Source: Cryptomeria japonica
Lineage: Eukaryota > Streptophyta > Pinopsida > Cupressales > Cupressaceae
DNA length: 64,000 nucleotides
Direction: 5' to 3'
NCBI RefSeq assembly: GCF_030272615.1
Contig: NC_081406.1
Coordinates: forward strand, 237,439,922 to 237,503,921
The stretch's first letter is position 1. Every line of letters starts with the position of its first letter. Below the pieces are notes generated by a model. It was not told the origin of the DNA. It saw only the letters and a list, made by a program, of their open reading frames with translations, and searched no databases. The translations under genes were made by a program, and so were the position numbers. This document shows positions 32,899 to 43,865 of this stretch, piece after piece.

Positions 32899-34405
32899 GT
32901 TAGCAATTAAAACACATGAATAGATTAAAAACTCTAAAATTGCCTCATTGTCCTCTGTCTCTAAAGATCTTTAAGATTCAAGGTGGCCCTCACTTGGAAG
33001 AACACTTGATCCTCAAGATAACAACCTAGACAACGGGTTATATGAAAAATGTTACTAGAATTGAAATGGATGCAACTAGGATTCTAGTGAGTACTAAGAG
33101 ATGAAGATGAAGATGAAGGATGCAAGCTAGGTGATTAGGAGGAAAAGTATATTCCAAATTCAAAGCTAAGTATGCTATGTGAGTTAATTAAACTAAGATG
33201 AGAATGCAAAACTTATAAAAGAAGTGAAATTAAGCTAGGATGGAAGATTAAAATGCAACTAAATGAAGCTAAACTATGTGCTATGGATGCTTGAGGATGA
33301 TGTTGATGCTTGGTGATGACAAAGAGAGCTCCTTAACCTGCAATGTGACTATAATTCTGATGCAAAAAAGACTTGATGAATTGAAGAAGGAATGGGCTCT
33401 ATTTATAGGCAAAATAGAGAAATGGATGGTTGAGATTGAGTAATCTCAACAAGGGCTAGGATTGAAAGTTATCAATACATGGGAGAGACTCAATCCAATC
33501 CCAAGTTGACAATGTCACCTTGAGAGGGCTTGAGAGGATGCTAAACAAGCATTAGATGCTAAGAAAGCAATTAGGGATAACCTCAAGGAGTGACATCATG
33601 GATAATGCCATTAACCAGGGAGGCATGATATTACCCAAGAGGTAAACTCTTGTGCAACATGGGTAAATGGTTAGGGGACAACCATCATGGCTAAGGGGTG
33701 TGGGCTTGTAAGAGGCATTAAATGCCTTTTGAAGACTTTGGAGGCTAACTTGCCCAAAGAGGAAAACCACTAGTGGTTTATGTAAGAGCCTTACATGTTT
33801 GGAATACTCAACAAGTTAACTTGTTGAAATAGATAAAATCTTAAATGCATTTTGAAGACTTTCTTCCAAATTTGGAGAAGTGACTTCCCCAATTTTAGGG
33901 ATGGGACATGATTAGGAGAATATAACATGATTAGGATAAGATTAGAAGTTCTAGAAGAATGATTAGGGGAATGTAGGATTTTGCAAGTGGGTGAGGAAAA
34001 TAGGTAATTTTGGTAAATTAAAATGATTTAATTTAGCCAAAAAGGGGATGCAACTTGCATTTGTAGGATTTTGCAAGTAGGGGGATTTTTAAATTAAATT
34101 TTGATTTATTTAAATGCAAAAGGGATTTTAATTAAATGTGAATTTAATCAAAAAGGAGAAAAGGGGATTTTATTAAATAAATAAGATTTATTCAATTAAA
34201 TGGCTAAGGGTACTTAATCAAACCTTAGTTTAATTAATAGGTTAGTCTAGAGGAAATGGATTTAATCAAATTTTTAATTTGATTAAAAAGATAATTAGAA
34301 GAATAGGGTTATTAATTAAATCTTAAAGTAATTAATTGGAATAATTAGGGATAATTAAATGAATAAATTTCACTTAATTCATTGTGCAACTTTTAGGTGT
34401 CTACA
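32899..34405 (-). repeat. Element 3 3' LTR
   Basis: The high end is firm: TTTTAGGTGTCTACA ending 34405 is the same terminus as element 2's LTR, next to the same polypurine tract. The low end at TGTTAGCAATT (32899) is a guess from the TG and from composition. The second LTR is outside the window. Confidence 0.6.
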
Positions 34406-34421
34406 TTTTGCCCCTCTTTGA
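34406..34421 (-). other. Element 3 polypurine tract
   Basis: Minus strand TCAAAGAGGGGCAAAA before TGTAGACACC, the same as in element 2. Confidence 0.8.
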
Positions 34422-34476
34422 GTTAACGTGTGAGCACATGATTCAAAGAAAACACTCAATTTGTCACCAATTTTTT

Positions 34477-34723
34477 TTGATATGATGTTATCACCAAAGT
34501 TCTCGATATGATTCTCTAGATATGAAGATTTGATTTCGATATGAAGCGTTGATGTGAGTTTGTCGATATGAAGCTGATATGAGACTGATATGGAGATTCA
34601 ATATGATAATGTTGTCGTCAAAATTATCAATATGATGCCCTAGATATTAAGAATTCATTAGATATGAAAAGTTGATATGAGATTGATATGAAATTGATAT
34701 GGAGGTTTGATATGATAATGCCC
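34477..34723. repeat. GATATGA-rich degenerate repeat
   Basis: GATATGA and variants occur about 20 times. Two halves (34477-34610, 34611-34723) repeat the order CTAGATAT, GATATGAGA, TGATATGGAG, TATGATAATG. Confidence 0.7.
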
Positions 34724-34869
34724 CCTCGGGAGATCATTCCTGCACAAAAGGCATGAATGATCTCTTGAAAGAAGAAGAATGTTATTTGAAAGATAGAAGA
34801 GTGGATAGTTGATGACATGCATGGGTTTGATAAGATTGATTAGATTGATTGGATTGATAAGATTGACCA

Positions 34870-35205
34870 GATTGAGATTAAGTCTTGTTTAAGGAATGAC
34901 ACCTCCTATATAAGACAAAGATGATCAAAACGTCTGGTTTTAGGAACGATATATCCTGTATAAGACTTGATCAAAATGTCCGGTTTAAGGAAAGATACAT
35001 CCTGTATAAGACATGATAGAATGGATCAGATGAAATGGATTGATAGAATTGATAAGATTGAGATCAAGTGTGGTTTTAGGAATGACACCTCCTATATAAG
35101 CCAAAGATGATCAAAACGTTTGGTTTTAGGAACAATATATCCTGTATAAGACTTAATCAAAATGTCTGGTTTTAGGAAAGATACATCCAGTATAAGACAT
35201 GATAG
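34870..35205. repeat. 186-bp higher-order tandem repeat of a ~45-bp unit
   Basis: Segments starting 34870 and 35056 repeat with 186-bp spacing. Each contains three ~45-bp units of the form GGTTTWAGGAAYGATAYATCC, TGTATAAGAC, TGATCAAAAYG. Confidence 0.85.
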
Positions 35206-35662
35206 ATGAGAGTTGGATGAATGATGAAGATATGAAAGTGAAGAAATATTCCATGATGATGTGAGAGATATACATGCAAGGGATGCAATGATGAATGTGA
35301 CTAGATGATGATGATGATGAGATGTATCTTGAAAATGAGATGTATAATGTGATGTGAAAATGATAATGCAATCGAATGCAATTTTAAAATGATAATGCGA
35401 ATGCACCTAAATGCAATATTAACATTATAATGATGTGCAACCTAATGCCAGATTAATATGATAATGATAATGAAATGATACTAATGCCAGATTAAAAAAT
35501 GATATGCAACCTAATATAAGATTAAAATGATAATGATAATGAAGGGTATGTGCAAGATCATGGGGGGCCAAAAAGTGGCAATGGAGAAAAAAATGCGTTT
35601 TCAACCTTTCCAAACATGCCAAAATCCGCTTTGACTTTTTGTTTGGGTCAGGCGAAATTTGA

Positions 35663-35689
35663 ATTTGGTTTGGTAATACCAAACCAAAT
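35663..35689. repeat. Perfect 13-bp-arm palindrome
   Basis: ATTTGGTTTGGTA, one A, then its exact complement TACCAAACCAAAT. It directly abuts the next palindromic repeat. Confidence 0.95.
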
Positions 35690-35813
35690 CGGATATCCGA
35701 TAATATCCGATAATATCAGATATCCGATAATATCCGATAATATCGGATATTCGATAATATGAGATATCCGATAATATCCGATAATATCGGATATTCGATA
35801 TTATCGGATATCC
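35690..35813. repeat. Palindromic CGGATATCCGATAATATC tandem repeat
   Basis: A 27-bp unit made of GATATCCGATAATATC words recurs at about 35691, 35718, 35762, with 17-bp partial units between. Every word is close to its own complement. Confidence 0.9.
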
Positions 35814-36115
35814 AATTTGTGATGTCACCATTGTGATGTCACTATTGTGATATCATACTTTTCAAATTGGATATCCGATTTTCTCAACATAAAAAATATA
35901 GTTTAGTAAAATGGGCATAACTTTTGCGTTTCTTATCAAAATTTTGATTTTTTACAGGCGTTGGAAAGGTAATTCATAGACCTATCAAATGGATGAGTTA
36001 GTTTGATGATTATATAGACCAAAAATTATTTATAATCATTTTAAGTTAGTCCTTCAATTTTAAAACTTTAAATACTCATAAATTTTGCATACGAAGTCTC
36101 ATTTTTTTTTTTTCC

Positions 36116-37215
36116 TATCACGTCCTTTATCTATCACTTGTCTATATATACTTATATAATATATTTTATATATCTCTTTCGTCTCTACTTATGTCACTTA
36201 TTTTGTCATTCCATGTAGATAAATAATGCATCTCTGCATATATCTCCATCTTTCTATTCATATCTCTCCCTCTCCCACTCCATCATTGTCACTCCTTATT
36301 TCTATATTTCTCTCTAATAATCTCTCTTCTCTCTATTTATCTCCCTACTTTATCTTATCCTACCTATACTTATATATTACTTGTCTCTATCACCTCCTTT
36401 CTCTCCCTATCTTGTCCCCTCTCTCTATATCCCTATAGATCTATCTTCATGTATATTTATATCTCATTATCTCTAAATATCACTTATTCACTCCATCTCT
36501 CCCTCCATTTGTCTTACTCTCTCTATCACGTTCTATCCATATCTATCTCTATCTCCATCTTCACATGTCTATCTCTTTCCCTATCAATCTTTCTTTTTAT
36601 ATGTTCCTCTATCTTTATATATATTCCTCTATACATGATTAATCTACTTCTCTGTCTCTTCCTCTATCGCCCTCTTGAAGTATCTTTCCCTTTCTCTACT
36701 TTTCTCTCTTTATTTACTCCATCTTTATATATCTTTTTCTCTCTCCCCATATCCTTCTCTATGGTGCCTTTATATATCTCTATATCTTCCTCTTTTTCTC
36801 TCTCCCTCTCTATCTATCCCTATCTATAATTTCTATCTCTATTTCTTAGTCTCTTGCACTATCTATATATCTCTATCTATCAATATTTCTCTTCCTTTAT
36901 ATCTCTCCATATCTTCCTTTTTCATCTCTCTCTTTACCCCTCTCTATCCATTTTTCTCCACCTCTTCATATATTTATCTTTGTCTTTACCTCTCTCTTTC
37001 TCTATATCTATTCACCTCCCTCTCCCTTTATCTTCATTTTTTATCTCTATCTTCCTCTCTCCTTTTCAATATCTAGATATGTCTACCTCTTTCTATCCAT
37101 CCTCGTCCTTTAGTTTTTCTCCCTCTCACTTCAGACTCCTTAATATCTATATCTCTATTTATGTCCTTTTCCTTTAGTTCTTTTCCCTCTGTTTAGTTCT
37201 TCATCTCTCTTCACC
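36116..37215. repeat. 1.1-kb polypyrimidine region
   Basis: The plus strand is mostly C and T with TATCTCTAT/CTCTCTC words and few G. The open frames here encode only Ile/Ser/Leu/Tyr runs and are composition artefacts. Confidence 0.9.
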
Positions 37216-37235
37216 CTTATATATCTCCTTATTTG

Positions 37236-40200
37236 AAAATTAGTATATATGGTCTCCTAAGGGGTTATATCATGTTATAAGGGGTCATAGAACATCATAT
37301 GACCCCTTAGGACACAATATGACCCCTAACAACACCATATGGTCTCCTAAGGGGTCATATGGTGTCATAAGGGGTCATAAAACACCATATGACCCCTTAA
37401 GACACAATAAGACCCCTAATAACACCATATGGTATCCTAAGGGGTCATAAGACACCAAATGACCCCTTAGGGCACCATACAACCCCCAATGACATAATGT
37501 GGCATCCTAAAGGGTCATATGGTGTCCTAAGGGGTCATAGGACACCATATGACCCCTTAGGACACCATACGACCCATAGCACCATATAGTGTCCCAAGGG
37601 GTAATATGGTGTCTTAAGGGGTCAAAGAATGTCATATGATCAATTCGGACACAATACAACCCATGATGACACCTAAGGGGTCATATAGTGTCATAAGGGG
37701 TCATAGGACACCATATGACCCCTTATAACACCATACGATCCCTTACAACACCATATGGTGTCCTAAGGGGTCATATAACACCATATGACCCCTTATAACA
37801 CAAGAAGACCCATAACGACACGATATGGTGTCCTTAGGGGTCATATGGTATCAAGAGACACCATATGACCCCTTAGGACACAATATGACCCCTAACGATA
37901 CCTAAGGGGTCATATGGTGTCGTAATGGGTTATATGATGTCCTAGGAACCTTTAGGACATGATATGACCCCTTAGCACACCATACAACCTCTAATGACAC
38001 CATATGGTGTCCCAAGGGGTCGTAGGACACCATATGACCCGTTAGGACATAATATGACCCCTAACAACACCTAAGGGGTCATAGGACACCATATGACCCC
38101 TAACGACACTATATGGTGTCTTAAGGGGTCATATTATGTCCTAAGGGTTCATAGGAGACCATATGACCTGTAACGAAACAAAATGACACCTAATGATACC
38201 TAAGGGGTCATATGGTGTTCTAAGGGGTCATAGGACACCATATGACACCTTAGCACACCATACAACCCCTAATGACACCATATGGTGTCCTAAGGGGTCA
38301 TAGGACACCATATGACCCCTTAGGAGACCATATGACCCATAACAACATAATATGGTGTCCTAGAGGGTCATAGAACACCGTATGACCCCTTAGAACACCA
38401 TACAACCCGTAACGATGTCATCTAGTGTCTTATGGGGTCATAAGGCACAATATTACCACTTAGGACATAATATGACCCCTAACGATGTCATATAGTGTCC
38501 CAATGGGTCATAGGACACCGTATGACCCCTTAAGACACCATACGACATCATACCACCCTTTACGACACCATATGGTGTCCTAAGGGGTCATATGGTATCC
38601 TAAGGGGTCATATAACACCATATGACCCCTTAGACCATAAGAAGACCCATAACGACATGATATGGTGTCCTAAGGGGTCATATGGTGTCATGAGACACCA
38701 TATGACCCCTTAGGAAACAATAATGACCCCTAACAATACCTAAGGGGTCATATGGTGTCCTAAGGGGTTATATGATGTCCTAGAAACCTTTGGGACACAA
38801 TATGACCCCTTAGCACACCATACAACCCCTAATGACACCATATGGTGTTTTAAGGGGTCGTTGGGCACCATATAACCCGTTAGGACACAATATGACCCCT
38901 AACAACACCTAAGGGGTCATATCATATCCCAAGGGGTCATATAACACCATATGACCCCTTATAACACAAGAAGACCCATAACAACATGATATGGTGTCCT
39001 AAGGGGTCATATGGTGTCAGGAGACACCATATGACCCTTTAGGACATAATATGACCCCTAACAATACCTAAAGGGTCATATGGTGTCCTAAAGGGTTATA
39101 TGATGTCCTGGGAACCTTTAGGACACAATATGACCCCTTAGCACACCATACAACCCCTAAGGAAACCATATGGTGTCCTGAGGGGTTGTAGGACACCATT
39201 TGACCTGTTAGGACACAATATGACCCCTAACAACACCTAAGGGGTCATATTATGTTGTAAGGGGTCATAGGACACCACATGACCCCTAACAACACTATAT
39301 GGTGTTTTAAGGGGTCATATTGTGTCCTAAGAGGTCATAGGACACCATGTGACCCCTAACAACACAAAATGACACCTAACGATACCTAAGGGGTCATATG
39401 GTGTTCTAAGGGGTCATAGGACACCATTTGAACCCTTAGCACACCATATGACCCCTAATGACACCATATGGTGTCCTAAGGACTCAAATGGTGTCCTAAG
39501 GGGTCATAGAACACCATATGACCCCTTAGGACACCATATGATGCATAATGACACTATATGGTGTCCTAAGGGGTCATAGGACACCATATGACCCCTTAGA
39601 GGACCATATAACCCATAACAACATAATATGGTGTCTTAGAGGGTCATAGAACACCATATGACCCCTTATAACACCATATGACCCATAACGATACCATGTG
39701 GTGTCTTAAGGGGTCATAGGACACCATTTGACCCCTTAGCACACCATATGACCCCTAATGACACCATATGGTTTCCTAAGGAGTCATATGGTGTTCTAAG
39801 GGGTTATAGAACACCATATGACCCCTTAGGACACCATACGATGTATAATGACACTATATGGTGTCCTAAGGGGTCATAGGACACCATATGACCCCTTAGA
39901 GGGCTATAAAACCCATAACAACATAACATGGTGTCTTAGAGGGTAATAGAACACCATATGACCGCTTAGAACACCATACAACCCATAACGACACCATGTG
40001 GTGTCTTAAGGGGTCATAAGACACAATATTACCCCTTAGGACATAATATGTCCCCTAACAATGTCATATAGTGTACTAAGGGGTCATAGGACACCATATG
40101 ACCCCTTAGGACACCACACAACCCCTTGCGACACCATACCACCCTTTACGACACCATATGGTTTCCAAAGGGGTCATATGTATCCTAACGGGTCATATAA

Positions 40201-42750
40201 CACTATATGACCCCTTAGAACACAAGAAGACCCATAACCACATGATATGGTGTCCTAAGGGGTCATATGGTGTTATGAGACACCATATGACTCCTTAGGA
40301 CACAATATGACCCCTAACGATACCTAAGGGGTCATATGGTGTCCTAAGGGGTTATATGATGTCCTAGGAACCTTTAGAACACAATATGACTCCTTACCAC
40401 ACCATAAAACCCCTAATGACACCATATGGTGTCCTAAGGGGTTGTAGGACACCATATAACCTGTTAGGACATAATATGACCCCTAACAACACCTAAGGGG
40501 TCATATCATGTCTTAAGGGGTCATAAGACACCATATGAACCCTAAGGACATTGTATGGTGTACTAAGGGGTCATATTGTGTGTTAAGGGGTCATAGGACA
40601 CCATATGACCCCTTAGCACTCCATACGACCCCTAACAACACCATATGGTGTCCTAAGGGATCATATGGTGTCCTAAGGGGTCATATAACACCATATGACC
40701 CCTTAGGACACCATACGACACATAATGACACCATATGGTATCCTAAAAGGGGTCATATGGTGTCCTAAGGGGTCATAGGACACTATATGACCCCTTAGGA
40801 GACCATACGACCCATAAGAACATAATATGATGTCCTAGAGGGTTATAAAACACCATATGACCCCTTAGAACACCATAGACCCATAACGACACCATGTGGT
40901 GTCCTAAGGGGTCATAAGACACAATATGACCCCTTAGGACATAATATGACCCCTAACGACATTATATAGTGTCCTAAGGGGTCATACAAAACCATATGAC
41001 CCCATAGAACACCATATGACCCCTTAGAACACCATACGACCCTTTACAACACCATATGGTGTCCTAAGGCATCATATGGTATCCTAAGGGGTCATATAAA
41101 ACCATATGACCCCTTATAACACCATATGACCCATTAGAACACAAGAAGACCCATAACGACATGATATGGTGTCCTAAGGGGTCATATCGTGTCATGAGAC
41201 ACCATATGACCCCTTAGGACACAATATGACCCCTAACGATATCTAAGGGGTCATATGGTGTCCTGAGAGGTTATATGATGTCCTAGGAATCTTTAGGACA
41301 CAATATGACCCCTTAGCACACCATACAATCCCAAATGACACCATATGGTGTCCTAAGGGGTCGTAGGACACTATATGACCAGTTAGGACACAATATGACC
41401 CCTAACAACACCTAAGGGGTCATATTGTGTCTTAAGAGGTCATAGGACATCATATGACCCCTAACGACACAAAATGATGCCTAATGATACCTAGGGGGTC
41501 ATATGGTGTTATAAAGGGTCATAGGAAACCATGACCCCTTAGCACACCATACGACCCTTAATGACACCATATGGTGTCCTAAGGGGTCATAGAACACAAT
41601 ATGACCCCTTAGGAAACCATACGACGCATAGTGAAACCATATGGTGTCCTAAGGGGTCATAGGACACCATATGGCCCCTTAGGAGACCATACAACCCATA
41701 ACAACATAAAAATGGTGTCCTAAGGGGTCATAGAACACCATATGACCCGTTAGAACACCATACAACCCATAACAACACCATGTGGTGTCCTAAGGGGTCA
41801 TAAGATACAATATGACCCCTTAGGACATAATATGACCCCTAACGACATCATATAGTGTCCTAAGGGGTCATAGGACACTGTATGACCCCTTAGGACATAA
41901 TACGACCCCTTAGGACATAAAATAAACCCTAATGACACCTAAGGGGTCATAGGACACCATACAACAAATAACAACACCAACTAGTATCCTAAGGGGTCAT
42001 ATGGTGTCCTAAGGTGTCATAGGACACCATACGACCCATAGCACCATATAGTCTCCCAAGCACATGGTGTCCTAAGGGGTCATATGACACCATATGACCC
42101 ATTAGGACACAATAAGACTCCTGATGACACCTAATGGGTCATATAGTGTCCTAAGGGTTCATAGGAAACCATATGACCCCTTAGGACACCATACGACTCC
42201 TTGCGACATCAGATGGTGTCCCAAGGTATCGTATGGTATCCTAAGGGGTCATATAATGTCCTAAGGGGTCATATGGTGTCTTAGGTGGTTATAGAACACC
42301 ATATGACCCCTTAGGACACCATAAGACCCATAACGACACCATATGATGTCCTAAGGGGTCATATGGTGTCCTAAAGGGTCATGGGACACCATATGACCTC
42401 TTAGGACATAGTATGAGCCCTAACAAAACCTAATGGATCATATGGTGTCTAAGGGGTCATATGATGTCTTGTGACCCCTTAGGACACAATATGACCCCTT
42501 AGCACACCATACAACCCCCAACGACACCATATGACCCATTCGGACACAATATGACCCCTAACAATACCTAAGGGATCATAGGATACCATATGACCCCTAA
42601 TGACACCATATGGTGTCCTAAAGGCTCATAGAACACCATATGACCCCTTAGGACACCATAAGACTTATAAAAACATCATATGGTGTCCTAAGGTGTCATA
42701 TGGTGTCCTAAAGGTTCATGAGACACCATATGACCCTTTAGGACACCATA
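37236..42750. repeat. 5.5-kb array of an orientation-switching 20-bp unit
   Basis: The unit ATATGGTGTCCTAAGGGGTC and its complement GACCCCTTAGGACACCATAT alternate irregularly, always in a 10-bp register. Two half-units (GGTGTCCTAA, GGGGTCATAT) look related. Junctions make palindromes such as GACACCATATGGTGTC, and a hairpin module with a 14-bp perfect stem (CCTAAGGGGTCATA) and 8-base loop (GGACACCA), for example at 37526-37561 and 38289-38324. Open frames inside are repeat artefacts. Confidence 0.95.
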
Positions 42751-43429
42751 TTCTCTCTCACATTATTTCTTTTCCTCAATTACCCTCGACCACCTCTCTC
42801 CTCCTATGGGTTTATAGATACTTCCATCTCCCCCTCTACCAACCCCCTAATTACTCTCTATGTCTCTCTTCACCTCTGTCCCCATCTCTCTTCTCTCTTT
42901 GTTGATACTTTCCCCTCTCCCCCTCTCCTCCTACCCCCTAATAATCTCAAACTCTCCCTCTCATTCTCTCTTCACCCCAATCACCCCCTCCCTCTCTCTC
43001 TTCGCCTTCCACCTAATTACCTATAGCTCTCTCTCTCACACTCTATCTTCCCCCCAAATTAATCTATCCTTATCACCTCTCTCCCCGTCTCCTTTTTTTG
43101 ATACTTCCCTATGCCTCTCCTTGTCCCCTCTGACTTTTGTTGCTAGAGATGAGAAGGAAATGCAGAGAGACTAGTCTAGATCTTAGGGAAGAGAGAGTGA
43201 CATAGAGGAGGAAATTATGAAGAGGTAGAAATATAAGCACCTTGTAGAGCTTGAGAGATTTAATGAGGTATTCATTGATAGTTAGAGATATATGTCTAAA
43301 GAGAGATGTATAAATATGGACAAAAGAGAGGGAGGAAGAAACAAATAGGTGGACTGATAGGTTTAGGAGAGAGAGGTGGAGAAAGGAACAAACATATATA
43401 ACATAGTTTATCAAAATTTATTGAACTCA
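42751..43429. repeat. Pyrimidine-rich then purine-rich switch
   Basis: 42751-43138 is C/T-rich on the plus strand. From 43139 it turns A/G-rich (GAGATGAGAAGG) up to 43400. The purine-rich part mirrors the left arm's pyrimidine tract. Confidence 0.8.
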
Positions 43430-43865
43430 ATAAAATTCATAAATTTTCTATTATTCATTAATTACTTATTTAGTTTATTTTGAGATGATTGTTACAAAAA
43501 TTCACGCAATAGGGAAATCATATGAAAAAGTGATGAGTTTTTTATGTTTTAAAAATGAAGGATGAATTTAAATGAATTATAATTATTTTTTAAAACAAAT
43601 AATTGAAAATATAAGTATTCCATATCATAGAGCTCTTAATTACCTTTCCAATGCCTATAAAAAATCAAAATTTTGATATAAAACGCAAAAGTTATGCCCA
43701 ATTTACTAAAATATTATTTTTTATTTTTTCAAAAATCGGATATCCGATTTTAAAATATAAATTTTTCCCTTCATATTTTGGTTCGGGTTTGCTTTAGGAT
43801 TTGGCTTGGAGGTGACAAGCTTGGAAAGTCAATTGAAAAAACGTGTTTTTCAGTATTCCTTGATT
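43430..43865. repeat. Right inverted arm of the foldback-like structure
   Basis: Reverse complement of the left arm with moderate divergence. It includes the dyad at 43732-43751 and the GGAAAGTC...GAAAAAACG end that mirrors GCGTTTTCAACCTTTCC at 35594-35610. Confidence 0.8.

Larger units (their letters stand above)
35575..36115. repeat. Left inverted arm of the foldback-like structure
   Basis: Pairs with 43430-43865 reversed. It contains the perfect dyad 35663-35689 and the CGGATATCC expansion 35690-35813, which the right arm lacks apart from one copy of the 20-bp dyad AAAATCGGATATCCGATTTT (43732-43751). Confidence 0.8.
35575..43865. mobile_element. Foldback-like composite: inverted arms around a 5.5-kb palindromic array
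   Basis: The left arm (35575-36115) and right arm (43430-43865) are inverted copies. For example GGGCATAACTTTTGCGTTT then TCAAAATTTTGATTTTTTA and TTGGAAAGGTAATT on the left return reversed at 43645-43710. The left arm passes into a pyrimidine-rich strand (36116-37215) and the right into a purine-rich strand (43139-43430), keeping the inversion. The core is the orientation-switching array. No transposase is visible and no target duplication could be fixed. It lies in element 3's 3' noncoding region. It fits a plant foldback element; growth of a retroelement 3' repeat is an alternative. Confidence 0.65.

Noticed and set aside
36226..37177. Several plus-strand open frames of 70-133 codons
   Set aside because: They consist of Ile, Ser, Leu and Tyr runs from a C/T-rich strand; no stop codons arise simply because A/G are rare.
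37236..42750. CRISPR-like array of short palindromic repeats
   Set aside because: No constant repeat plus unique spacers: units abut each other and vary in orientation, and the genome is a plant nuclear one.
40535..42905. Open frames with repeated YDPLGHHTT-like peptides
   Set aside because: Direct translation of the 20-bp array; reading changes with every unit flip and no start context or domain is present.
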